Both the position numbers and the translations under genes were made by a program. This document shows, one piece after another, positions 6,588 to 14,099 of a stretch of 14,868 nucleotides of DNA. This stretch comes from Planctomycetota bacterium (lineage in GTDB: Bacteria; Planctomycetota; UBA1135; UBA2386). The stretch covers positions 1 through 14,868 of the forward strand of contig JAGQRA010000005.1 in assembly GCA_020425885.1 (NCBI GenBank), in the 5' to 3' direction. The first letter of the stretch is position 1. Each line of letters begins with the position of its first letter. The notes beneath the pieces were generated by a model. The model had not been told where the DNA came from and ran no database searches. It saw only the letters and a list, made by a program, of their open reading frames with translations.

Positions 6588-9500
6588 TCCGAACCCCAAT
6601 CGTCGCTCTCGCTCTGGCCGCCTCGCTCGCGGCACAACGGCGCATCCCTCTCGATGGCACCTGGCAGCTCCGCCCCGAGCCCGGCTCTGCCGCCGCGGCG
6701 CCGATCGATGCCACCGTGCCGGCCGCGTTCGAGGATGCCCTCGGCACCGCCTTCGACGGCATCGCGCGCTATCGCCGCGTGCTGCCGCTGCCGGCCGAAC
6801 GTTCGCCGCACGTCCGCGTCGAGTTCGCCGCCGTCGCCACGCATGCCACGGTGTTCTGCAACGGCCGCAAGGTCGGCGAACATCTCGGCGGCTGGACGCC
6901 GTTCCGCGTCGACCTCACCGCGGCGCTGCGTTGGGACGGCGCCGACACGCTCGAGGTCGTCGTCGACGAGAAGGTCGGCCACAACACGCAGGGTTTCCTG
7001 CCGATCATCCAACCGCACTTCGGCGGTATCTGGCAGGGCGTGACCCTGTGCCTCGACGACGGCCCGGTGATCGATCGGCTCGGGCTCGAGCTGTTCGGAA
7101 CCCATCGTCCGAACGACGGCGACGACTGGTCGGCCGAGTTCGCCTGCAAGGTGCCCGTGCTCGATGGCGCCGATGCGACGATCGAGGCGGCGCTGCTCGA
7201 CGGCACCAAGGTGCTCACCCGTTCCACGCAGCGGACCCCGAACGGCATTCCGTTGACGCTGTCTGCCAAGCTCGCCGGCATCGCGCCGTGGTCGCCGCCG
7301 AGCCCGCGCCTCTACGACGTCCGCATCCGCCTGCTCGACGGTGAGCGTGAGCTCGACCGCGTCGATCGCAAGGTCGGCTTCCGGTCGCTACGGGCCGATG
7401 GCACCAAGGTGCTGTGGAATGGCCAGCCGCTGCAGATGCGCGGCATCCTGCACTGGGGCTATTCGCCGCCGCACCTGGCACCGCCCGTCGACCCGGAGTA
7501 CTGGCGGCGGCAGCTGCTCGAGTTCCGATCGCTCGGCTTCAACTGCGTCAAGTGCTGTCTGTGGGTGCCGCCGGCCTGCTTCTACGACCTCTGCGACGAA
7601 CTCGGTCTGCTGGTCTGGCAGGAGTATCCGACCTGGCACCCGACGATGGATCAGGCGCACAAGCAGGAGCTGCTGACCGAGTACGGCGAGTTCTTCGTGC
7701 ACGACCGCAACCATCCGTCGGTCGCGTTCCGCAGCATCACCTGCGAGACCGGCCAGGGCGCCGACCTCGACGTCGTCACCGCGCTGTTCCAGGCCTGCAA
7801 GAAGGCCTGCCCCGACACCCTGGTCGTCGACGACAGCTCGTGGATCGGCTGGCAACGCATCACCGATTTCTGGGACGAGCATCCGTACGGCAACAACTCG
7901 TGGTTCCCGGGCCGGCTCGAGGACTTCAAGCGACACATCGCCGCGAAGGGCGAGAAGCCGCTGCTGCTCGGCGAGTGCATCGCCGCCGACACCTGGGTCG
8001 ATCGCACCGCCTGGCTGCTCGCCAACGGACCGGCTGCCAACTGGTGGCGGCCGCTGTGCTGGGACACGCAGACCGAGGTCGAGACCTGGCTGCGCGCCGA
8101 GTTCGGCCAGCCGACGCTGGACTCGCTGCGGCCGCTGTCGCTCGAGTTCGCGATGCAGAATCGCAAGTTCCAGATCGAGCAGCTGCGCATGACCATCCCG
8201 GAGGCCGGCTACGTGGTCTCGGTGGCCCGCGACTTCCAGAAGGCACGCATGGGACTCCGTGACGACAACGACGTCCTCAAGTGGCGAACCGAGGAATGGG
8301 CCTGGCACGGCGACACCATGCTCTGCCTCGATCTGCCGTGGAACGGACGCGGGCAATCGCAGACGGCGACCAGCGCGCCGGTGCGGGTCTCGCACTTCGG
8401 CAGCGGTCGCCTCGAGGGCAAGCTCCACCTCTGGACCGACGACGGCGAGGCCGAGACCACGGTCCCGATCGCGCTCGACCCGGGCACGGTCAGCGAACCG
8501 GTGCCGTTCACCTGGCGCGGCAACGGCAACGCGCTCCGGCTCGTGCGCGTTCATGCCGAGCTGACCGGCAGCCACACCGCGGCCAACCATTGGGACCTCT
8601 GGGTCGCACCGGTCTGGAACTACCGCGGCGACGACAGGGTCATCGAGGCGACCGCGCTCTCGCCCGAACTGCTCGACGAGATCGAGAACGGCGCCCGGGT
8701 GCTGCTGCACGCCGGCGATCGCGAGGGTTCGCCGCGCACCGAATCGATGTGGTTCCTCAAGGGGGCGCCGTTCGCGCCGCCGCACCCGATCCACGCGAGC
8801 CTGCCTCGCGAGGCGCTGCTCGCGCTGTCGAGCTTCGACCTCGAGAGCGGTCGCGTCATGCCCTGGGCCGGCTGGCGCGACGAGGTCGATCCGATCCTCG
8901 CCTTCTGGGAGACGCACGACAGCGCCGACACCAACCTCCATCTGTACGCATTCGACACCCGCATCGGCAACGGCCGGCTGTTGGTGTCGACGCTGCGGCT
9001 CGATCATCCCGAGGGTGAGCTGCACAGCTTCGGGTTCCACTTGAACTACCTGCTGAAGGAGCATCTGAGCCACGGTCCGCCGAGCCGGCACGCGCTGACG
9101 GGCGCCACCATCAAGGCGCTGCGTCGCAAGCTGACCGAGAAGAAGATCGACCTGCCGGTCTGGCGCTTCCGTACCGACCCCGCGGACGAGGGGCGCGACG
9201 CCGGCTGGCAGCGCCCGACGACCGACGTCACGACGGAAAAATGGCGCGATCTGAAGGCCGGTTCGCACTGGGAGAACCAGGGCGAGGATCTGAAGCACTA
9301 CACCGGCGTGGCCTGGTATCGCGTCGACGTCGACATCCCGGCCGACTGGAACGGACTCGACCCGCGCGCCGTGTTCGAAGGCGTCGACGACAGCTTCGAA
9401 TGCTGGGTCAACGGCACCTCGGTTGGCCGCTTCGGCGACCCGGCGACGGGGGTGACGATCTGGCTCGAACGCCAGATCGCGAACCTGGCCGAGACGCTGC

Positions 9501-9622
9501 GACCGGGATCGACCAACACCATCGTGCTCCGCGTCGTCGACCACATGGGGGCCGGCGGGTTGTGGAAGCCGGTGTTCCTGACCACCGGCCCGACCGGCGA
9601 TCGCGGCCGGCTGCTGCACTGA
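6584..9622 (+). CDS. Secreted glycoside hydrolase family 2-like protein, multidomain
   Basis: A 1012-residue protein starting at GTG within the stop of the previous gene. Residues 1-18 form a signal peptide (PIVALALAASLAAQ). The mature part opens with IPLDGTWQLRPEP, followed by a GH2 sugar-binding jelly roll (about 20-180; FFNG-like VFCNGRKVGEHLGGWTPF, GGIWQGV), an Ig-like domain (about 185-270) and a TIM barrel (about 275-540; LWNGQPLQMRGILHWG, LGLLVWQEYP). The acid/base site reads NHPSVAFRSITCETG with E388. The likely nucleophile is E464 in LLLGECIAAD; the 76-residue spacing matches E461/E537 of LacZ. The usual Asn before the acid/base is Cys387. Beyond lie a second Ig-like stretch (about 560-660), a Rossmann or amidotransferase-like stretch (about 665-840; GNGRLLVSTLRLDHPEGE) and a C-terminal jelly roll (about 880-1005; WVNGTSVGRF). 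It probably acts outside the cytoplasm on a polysaccharide or glycoside; the sugar cannot be told. Confidence 0.88.
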   Translation: MIRTPIVALALAASLAAQRRIPLDGTWQLRPEPGSAAAAPIDATVPAAFEDALGTAFDGIARYRRVLPLPAERSPHVRVEFAAVATHATVFCNGRKVGEHLGGWTPFRVDLTAALRWDGADTLEVVVDEKVGHNTQGFLPIIQPHFGGIWQGVTLCLDDGPVIDRLGLELFGTHRPNDGDDWSAEFACKVPVLDGADATIEAALLDGTKVLTRSTQRTPNGIPLTLSAKLAGIAPWSPPSPRLYDVRIRLLDGERELDRVDRKVGFRSLRADGTKVLWNGQPLQMRGILHWGYSPPHLAPPVDPEYWRRQLLEFRSLGFNCVKCCLWVPPACFYDLCDELGLLVWQEYPTWHPTMDQAHKQELLTEYGEFFVHDRNHPSVAFRSITCETGQGADLDVVTALFQACKKACPDTLVVDDSSWIGWQRITDFWDEHPYGNNSWFPGRLEDFKRHIAAKGEKPLLLGECIAADTWVDRTAWLLANGPAANWWRPLCWDTQTEVETWLRAEFGQPTLDSLRPLSLEFAMQNRKFQIEQLRMTIPEAGYVVSVARDFQKARMGLRDDNDVLKWRTEEWAWHGDTMLCLDLPWNGRGQSQTATSAPVRVSHFGSGRLEGKLHLWTDDGEAETTVPIALDPGTVSEPVPFTWRGNGNALRLVRVHAELTGSHTAANHWDLWVAPVWNYRGDDRVIEATALSPELLDEIENGARVLLHAGDREGSPRTESMWFLKGAPFAPPHPIHASLPREALLALSSFDLESGRVMPWAGWRDEVDPILAFWETHDSADTNLHLYAFDTRIGNGRLLVSTLRLDHPEGELHSFGFHLNYLLKEHLSHGPPSRHALTGATIKALRRKLTEKKIDLPVWRFRTDPADEGRDAGWQRPTTDVTTEKWRDLKAGSHWENQGEDLKHYTGVAWYRVDVDIPADWNGLDPRAVFEGVDDSFECWVNGTSVGRFGDPATGVTIWLERQIANLAETLRPGSTNTIVLRVVDHMGAGGLWKPVFLTTGPTGDRGRLLH

Positions 9623-9679
9623 TCACCGCTGCCGCGATCTCGCCGCGGGCACGACCTCGACGACCTCGACAAGTCGTCC

Positions 9680-9707
9680 TTGCGCGCCCGGACCACGGCG
9701 GCATACT
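9680..9707 (+). promoter_or_regulatory. Possible sigma-70-like promoter of tRNA-Leu
   Basis: TTGCGC (9680-9685) and CATACT (9702-9707) stand 16 bases apart. The -10 box ends 10 bases before the tRNA 5' end, so transcription would begin a few bases upstream of the mature RNA. The -10 box matches TATAAT at 4 of 6 positions and the -35 box is weaker at 3 of 6. Position and spacing are the main support. Confidence 0.4.
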
Positions 9708-9717
9708 CGCCACGCCG

Positions 9718-9802
9718 GCCGGAGTGGCGGAATCGGCAGACGCACAGGTTTCAAAAACCTGCGCCGCAAGGCGTGCGGGTTCAAGTCCCGCCTCCGGCAC
9801 CA
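9718..9802 (+). tRNA. tRNA-Leu (anticodon CAA)
   Basis: A class II tRNA of 85 bases including an encoded CCA. The acceptor stem GCCGGAG pairs with CTCCGGC and is followed by discriminator A and CCA. The anticodon stem CAGGT/ACCTG holds loop TTCAAAA, giving anticodon CAA, which reads the leucine codon TTG. The long variable arm CGCC-GCAA-GGCG is the mark of class II tRNAs, and the T arm is GCGGG-TTCAAGT-CCCGC. The D arm contains AATCGGCAGACGC, as usual in tRNA-Leu. No terminator is seen: the convergent gene's stop codon begins two bases after the final A. Confidence 0.97.
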
Positions 9803-9803
9803 T

Positions 9804-10670
9804 TCATCGCGCCTGCCCGTCGCGACTCCGAGAGAACATCAGCTTCGCCGTGACGAAGTGGTGATCGCTGGGCCAGTTCCCGCCCGGCCCCGGCGCATCG
9901 AGGATGGCAGCGTCCGCGGTCTCGAGTCCCGCACCGGCGAGCACGTAGTCGATCTTGGCGCCGCGGTGGCCGCCGCGGAAGCCGTGGAACGTGCCGACCG
10001 CGGTCGCCGCGGGAGCCACATCGCGGAACGTGTCGCGTAGTCCGGCCGCGCGCAGGGCGTCGAGCGGTGCGCTGTCTTCGCCGGCGTTGAAGTCGCCGAG
10101 CACGACATGGGGGCCGACGGTCGCGGCGATGCGTCGCGCCAGCAGCTTCGCGCTCTCGTGGCGCGCGGTGGCGCCGCGGTGATCGAAGTGCACGTTCCAG
10201 ACCTGCATCGCCCGGCCGGTGCCGAGTTCGCGCAGCGCGGCCCAGGTGCAGATCCGCGGCAATGCCGCGTCCCATCCGATCGACGCCGGGGTCGCGGGCG
10301 TCTCGCTGAGCCAGAAGTCGCCGTGATCGAGCACCTCGAACCGGCGCGTGTCTATGAACAGCGCCGCGTGTTCGCCGCGTTCGCCGCCGTCGCGCCCCTG
10401 GCCGAGCCGGCGATGGTGCGGCAGCTTCGCGGCGAGGAAGTCGAGCTGGAACGCGAGCGCCTCCTGCACCCCGAGGATGTCGGGTCGGACCTGGAGCAGC
10501 GTCGTGGCCAGCAACTCGCGCCGCTTCGGCCAGGCGTTGTCGCCATCGTCGGCGGTGCCGTAGCGGACGTTGCAGGTCGTCGCCGTGAACGGGGTCGAAG
10601 TCGTGGCGTCACCGTGAGGCGCGGTGCATCCGGAGAGCAACAGGGCGGCAGCCAGCGCGAGACGGAGCAT
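9804..10670 (-). CDS. Endonuclease/exonuclease/phosphatase superfamily lipoprotein
   Basis: A 288-residue protein of the metal-dependent DNase I-like superfamily (nucleases, phosphodiesterases, sphingomyelinases). The N terminus is a lipoprotein signal: hydrophobic LRLALAAALLL, then lipobox LSGC with C15, so it should be anchored outside the cytoplasm. The active site looks complete: N34 (TTCNVRYG), E70 (GVQEAL), H161 (NVHFDHRG), D193 and N195 (LGDFNA), D241 (KIDYVL) and D269-H270 (WPSDHH). The substrate is unknown; extracytoplasmic members may act on DNA, phospholipid headgroups or other phosphodiesters. The start at 10670 is chosen over the open frame further upstream because it directly precedes the signal peptide. 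It lies 5 bases after the stop of the YdbT-like gene, so translation may be coupled; there is no separate ribosome site. The gene ends one base from the convergent tRNA. Confidence 0.9.
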   Translation of the reverse strand: MLRLALAAALLLSGCTAPHGDATTSTPFTATTCNVRYGTADDGDNAWPKRRELLATTLLQVRPDILGVQEALAFQLDFLAAKLPHHRRLGQGRDGGERGEHAALFIDTRRFEVLDHGDFWLSETPATPASIGWDAALPRICTWAALRELGTGRAMQVWNVHFDHRGATARHESAKLLARRIAATVGPHVVLGDFNAGEDSAPLDALRAAGLRDTFRDVAPAATAVGTFHGFRGGHRGAKIDYVLAGAGLETADAAILDAPGPGGNWPSDHHFVTAKLMFSRSRDGQAR

Positions 10671-10675
10671 GCCGG

Positions 10676-12409
10676 TCAGCGTAGCGGCTCGCCGTCCCGG
10701 ACCACGTCGGCATCGTAGCCGTCGTCGCACTGGTCCGCGGTGGCCGGCGGCGGATCGGACTCCGGTGCGGGGGCGGTCGCGACCGCCGCCTTCGGCGTGA
10801 ACGCCCAGTCGCGGGCCGCGGCCCTGGCCGCGTGTGCGGCGAGCTGCTCACGCAACGCGCGGGCGTCGTCGATGACCAGATCGGGCAATCGGGTCGGCGA
10901 ACCGCCGGCGACATGTACGGTGAGTTCGGCCAGGCCCAGCAGCTGCGCCAACGGCGACTGGCGCACGACCACGCTCTGCACCTTCGGCGTCGGCACGTAG
11001 GCCGCGTAGCGGCCGATGATGCCGTGCTGCAGGACCAGGAACCCGTCGTCGAGGGCGAAGGCCAGGTTGCGATAGGCGAGGATCCCGAGCAGCGCCCAGA
11101 TCGGAATCGGCAACAGGCCTAGCAGGCACCACGGGCCTGTCGACGACCACAGCGACGGCACCAGGATCGCGGCCAGCACCACGCCCTGCAGGGCGGTGCG
11201 CAGCACCAGCCGCGGCGAGGTGCCGCGCCATTGCAGCGCGGCGCGCTCGAGGCCGGGCAGCAGCGCCGGCAGCATCGCGCCGGCGCGATCGACGCGCAGC
11301 AGCGGGACGACGACGTCCCAGCCGCCGCTGGTGTCTTCGCCCTGGGCCCGACTGCCGCCAGCCGAGTCGGCCTTGAGCACGGCATAGCCACAGAGCCGGC
11401 GCAGCCACGTCTGTTCGATGGTCACGCGCTGGATGCGATCGCGGGGCAGCGTCTTCTGCCGGGTCGTGAGCAGGCCGAAGCGGCGGTGCAGCACCGACCC
11501 CCTGAGGGAGAGGTGGAAGCCGTGGAATTGGACCAGATTGCCGAGCGTCGAGGTGGCGACGCCAAAGGCGACCACCGCCAGCAGCACCGCGATCAGGACC
11601 AGGGCGAGCATCGCGGGCGGGAACGAGGTCAGCCAGTTGCGGATGCCGCGCGCCGCGCCGACCATCTCCGAGGCGAAGCCGAGTCGATCGGCCAGTTCGA
11701 AGGCCGCGTAACCCGTGACGGCGAATGCCGACAGACGCAGATCGGTCAGGCCGCGAACGAACAGCTCGCCGGTGGTGCTGCGATGCACGCTCCATTCGGG
11801 CTGCGGCGGTGCCGCCGCGGCGCCGCCGGTGGCTTCGGCCGACGCCGACGACGGCGAGGTCTCGTCCCGGGTCTCGTCCCGGGCGGCGAGCAGGACCTCG
11901 CGCAGGTGATCGGCGTCGCCGCGGCTCAGCGCGTCGAGACGCGCCTCGACCCCGCGCCCCGAGGCGGTCTCGACGAGCACGACGGTCAGGCCGAGCGCAC
12001 GGCGCAGCAGCGTCGATTCGAAGCCGAGGTCCTGGATGCGATCGAGCGGGATGCGACGTTCCTGGCGATGCAACAGGCCCTCGCGGATGCGCAGTTCGTC
12101 CGTCGACAGGCGATACTCGAGCGTCAGGTAGCGCGCCAGCGAGTAGCCGAGGTTGACCAGGAAGAGCACGCCACCGAGAGCGAGGAACCAGGGCTCGAAG
12201 ACGACGCCGACCACGACCGGGAAGACGGCCTGGCGCAGGGCATCGAGCAATCGCAGCAGCAGGATCGCCGGATGCAGGTGGCCGCGCGCGAGCACGATTG
12301 GCCCCGGCGGCGTCGGTGGGGTCCCGGCCGCCGGTGCGGTGGCGGTCGCCGGGTTTTCCGCGGGCGCCGGTGCGGCGACGAGCGGGTCGGAATCAGAGTC
12401 GTCCGTCAC
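10676..12409 (-). CDS. ydbT: YdbT-like membrane protein with three bacterial PH domains
   Basis: A 577-residue membrane protein of the YdbT family (B. subtilis YdbT is somewhat shorter). After a Pro/Ala-rich disordered start (about 1-40), hydrophobic helices alternate with three bPH_2 domains. These sit near residues 88-175 (YRLSTDELRIREGLLHRQ, then RRIPLDRIQDL), 290-380 (HRRFGLLTTRQKTLPRDRIQRV) and 445-540 (ALDDGFLVLQHGIIGR, then YVPTPKVQSVVV, where the equivalent of the DRIQ motif is PKVQ). Each shows the typical pattern of a first strand set, a short basic turn and a conserved P-x-D-R-[IV]-Q-like segment. A low-complexity insert (DETRDETSPSSASAEATGG) follows the first domain. Start is GTG, 17 bases inside the end of the YdbS-like gene, an arrangement that supports an operon. 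B. subtilis ydbS-ydbT is linked by published work to resistance to bacteriocin-type peptides; a role here is inference. Confidence 0.88.
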   Translation of the reverse strand: MTDDSDSDPLVAAPAPAENPATATAPAAGTPPTPPGPIVLARGHLHPAILLLRLLDALRQAVFPVVVGVVFEPWFLALGGVLFLVNLGYSLARYLTLEYRLSTDELRIREGLLHRQERRIPLDRIQDLGFESTLLRRALGLTVVLVETASGRGVEARLDALSRGDADHLREVLLAARDETRDETSPSSASAEATGGAAAAPPQPEWSVHRSTTGELFVRGLTDLRLSAFAVTGYAAFELADRLGFASEMVGAARGIRNWLTSFPPAMLALVLIAVLLAVVAFGVATSTLGNLVQFHGFHLSLRGSVLHRRFGLLTTRQKTLPRDRIQRVTIEQTWLRRLCGYAVLKADSAGGSRAQGEDTSGGWDVVVPLLRVDRAGAMLPALLPGLERAALQWRGTSPRLVLRTALQGVVLAAILVPSLWSSTGPWCLLGLLPIPIWALLGILAYRNLAFALDDGFLVLQHGIIGRYAAYVPTPKVQSVVVRQSPLAQLLGLAELTVHVAGGSPTRLPDLVIDDARALREQLAAHAARAAARDWAFTPKAAVATAPAPESDPPPATADQCDDGYDADVVRDGEPLR

Positions 12410-12890
12410 CGCGGGCCTCGACGATGCGGTCGCGCAGCAGTTTGGCCCGTTGCAGAGCGAGCCCGGGCACGCGGAACGCCGAGCCCTCGTTGCCGGCGGT
12501 GTAGACGACGAGCGTGCTGAGCCCGAACAGGCGTTCGATCGGGCCGCGGGTCAGATCGACGTGCTGCATGCGTCGCACCGGGACCGCGCGTTCTTCGACG
12601 AACAGGATGCCGTAGCGCATCAGCAGCAGCTCGTCGAGGAAGCCGAAGCGCCAGCGCAGGAACGACAGCGGCGCCGACAGCACCGCGAGCGCGAACAGGC
12701 CGATGCAGCAGCCGAGCAGCAGCGCCTCGAACGTCGGCGACCAGCTGCGCCAGTGTTCGGCGAGCAGCGGACGGCCGACGAACCAGGCCAGGGCACTGAC
12801 GAAGGCGGCGCCGAGACCATCGGAGAGGAACCAGTAGACCACCACCCGGCGTTCGAGGCGCTCTTCGGGTCGGGCAATCGGATCGGCCAT
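12393..12890 (-). CDS. ydbS: YdbS-like PH domain membrane protein
   Basis: A 165-residue protein with two transmembrane helices (about residues 24-45, DGLGAAFVSALAWFVGRPLL, and 56-75, LLGCCIGLFALAVLSAPL) followed by one bPH_2 domain. The domain reads FLDELLLMRYGILFVEERAVPVRRMQHVDL, then PIERLFGLSTLVVYTAG and a final helix LALQRAKLLRDRI. Size and layout match B. subtilis YdbS (about 160 residues). It is the first gene of a tight group with the YdbT-like protein (17-base overlap) and the phosphodiesterase-like lipoprotein. The ATG is the natural start, with no clear ribosome site. A 67-base gap separates it from the chemoreceptor stop and contains a small hairpin without a T-run. Confidence 0.88.
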   Translation of the reverse strand: MADPIARPEERLERRVVVYWFLSDGLGAAFVSALAWFVGRPLLAEHWRSWSPTFEALLLGCCIGLFALAVLSAPLSFLRWRFGFLDELLLMRYGILFVEERAVPVRRMQHVDLTRGPIERLFGLSTLVVYTAGNEGSAFRVPGLALQRAKLLRDRIVEARGDGRL

Positions 12891-12957
12891 GACGCTACGG
12901 TGCCCGACGGCTGCGGTTCCTGCAACCGTGCTGGTGATGGTGGGCGCAGGCGAACCG

Positions 12958-14031
12958 TCAGCGGACGAGCCGGACCAGGTGGTCGACGTGGGTCGCCGTC
13001 TCGCGGGCCGATGCGGCCAGCTCCTGGGCGCCGCTCACGTTGCTCTGGGTCGCCCGGTTCATCTCGAACACGTGGGTCGTGATCTGCTGGATCCCCTGCG
13101 ATTGCTCGGTGGCGTGGGTCGCGATCTGTTCCATCAACGACGTCACCTTGGTGTTGCCAAGGACGATGTCGTGTAGCACCTCGGTGACCTCGTTGGAGAT
13201 CTCGCTGCCACGGCGGGCCCTGCCGGTCGCCTCGGTGATCAGGGCCGAAGTGTTCTTGGCGGCCTCGGCGCTGCGTTGCGCCAGGGTCCGCACCTCCTCG
13301 GCGACGACGGCGAAGCCCTTGCCGGCCTCACCGGCGCGCGCCGCCTCGACGGCGGCGTTCAACGCCAGCAGGTTGGTCTGGAAGGCGATGTCGTCGATCA
13401 CGTTGATGATGCGCGAGATCTCCTGGCTGGAGGTCTCGATCTCCTGCATCGCCTCGACCATGCGCTGCACGGACTGGTTGCCCTGCTGCGCCGAAGCCTC
13501 GGCGCCGCGCGCCAGCGCTTTGGCCTCCGCGGCGCTCTTCGCGCTCGCGGTCAGGGTCGAGGAGACCTCTTCGAGCGCGGTGCTGATGGTCTCGATCGCC
13601 GTCGCCTGCTCGCGGGTTCCGGCAGCCACGCCGTTGCTCTTGTCGTGGAACAGTCCGGTCGATGCCTGCAGTTGGCCAGCCGCCGCGTCGATCCCGGCGA
13701 GCAGGTTGCCGGTCCGATCGAGCAGGGCGTCGAGGTCGCGCGCCAGTGCGGCGCCGGTGCCGCGCGCCTTCTGCAAGGTGCCGATGCGGCCCGTGAAGTC
13801 GCCGCTCGCCGCGACCCTGGCGATCGACGCGTGAATGTCCTTCAAGCTGTCGGCATCGCGAGCGAAGCGGCGGTACAGGAGCACCCCGATCACCCCGGCC
13901 AGCAGGCAAAGGCCGAGCAGAACCGCGTGCCCTCTGGACACGAATGCCGACCACGACAGCCAGGCCACGAGGCCGGTCGGTGCGGCACCGATGAGGAACG
14001 GAGCGATCGAATGCGCGAGTCGGGTTGGCAT
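12958..14031 (-). CDS. Methyl-accepting chemotaxis protein with minimal sensor region
   Basis: A 357-residue chemoreceptor-type protein. Two membrane helices (about 8-30 and 35-53) are separated by only some five residues, so there is no extracytoplasmic ligand domain. A HAMP-like segment follows (about 54-108, with [14 protein letters not shown]), then a long coiled-coil signalling domain (about 120-350). The highly conserved kinase-contact tip is present: [21 protein letters not shown] (residues 214-234) and [18 protein letters not shown]. The arm after the tip has about the same length as that of E. coli Tsr without gaps, which fits the 36-heptad class. There is no CheR/CheB-binding pentapeptide at the C terminus. 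It would pass signals to CheA/CheW encoded elsewhere; no che gene is in view. An AGGA box seven bases before the ATG sets this start over the open frame upstream. Confidence 0.92.
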   Translation of the reverse strand: MPTRLAHSIAPFLIGAAPTGLVAWLSWSAFVSRGHAVLLGLCLLAGVIGVLLYRRFARDADSLKDIHASIARVAASGDFTGRIGTLQKARGTGAALARDLDALLDRTGNLLAGIDAAAGQLQASTGLFHDKSNGVAAGTREQATAIETISTALEEVSSTLTASAKSAAEAKALARGAEASAQQGNQSVQRMVEAMQEIETSSQEISRIINVIDDIAFQTNLLALNAAVEAARAGEAGKGFAVVAEEVRTLAQRSAEAAKNTSALITEATGRARRGSEISNEVTEVLHDIVLGNTKVTSLMEQIATHATEQSQGIQQITTHVFEMNRATQSNVSGAQELAASARETATHVDHLVRLVR

Positions 14032-14038
14032 TGCGGGG

Positions 14039-14042
14039 TCCT
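14039..14042 (-). promoter_or_regulatory. Shine-Dalgarno site of the chemoreceptor gene
   Basis: AGGA on the minus strand stands seven bases before the ATG at 14031. It decides the start, because the frame stays open upstream into the transporter gene. Confidence 0.5.
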
Positions 14043-14056
14043 GGGTTCTCCCGGCT

Positions 14057-14078
14057 ATCGGTCCGATGCCACCGCGGT
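14057..14078. other. Two small palindromes in the gap before the chemoreceptor gene
   Basis: ATCGG-T-CCGAT (14057-14067) and ACCGCGGT (14071-14078) are perfect palindromes placed close together in the 68-base gap between the transporter stop and the chemoreceptor start. They could be operator half-sites, but short palindromes are frequent in GC-rich DNA. Confidence 0.2.
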
Positions 14079-14099
14079 GTTGAGCGCTTCTCGGTGAAC

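Noticed and set aside
7388..9619. Long open frame (about 743 codons) on the minus strand opposite the GH2-like gene, with similar long antisense frames at 509-2311 and 3178-5022
   Set aside because: GC-rich codon use leaves the opposite strand almost free of stops. The products are low-complexity, rich in R, A, G, D and Q, with no motif or start signal.
9651..9668. Tandem 9-base repeat ACGACCTCG twice
   Set aside because: Two units only, in a short spacer upstream of the tRNA; likely chance in this base composition.
10671..10730. Twenty extra N-terminal residues on the phosphodiesterase-like lipoprotein
   Set aside because: They would put an Arg-rich stretch before a perfect lipoprotein signal and overlap the end of the YdbT-like gene.
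12914..12928. Small hairpin CGGTT-CCTGC-AACCG between the chemoreceptor and YdbS-like genes
   Set aside because: It has five base pairs and no T-run; too weak to call a terminator or operator.
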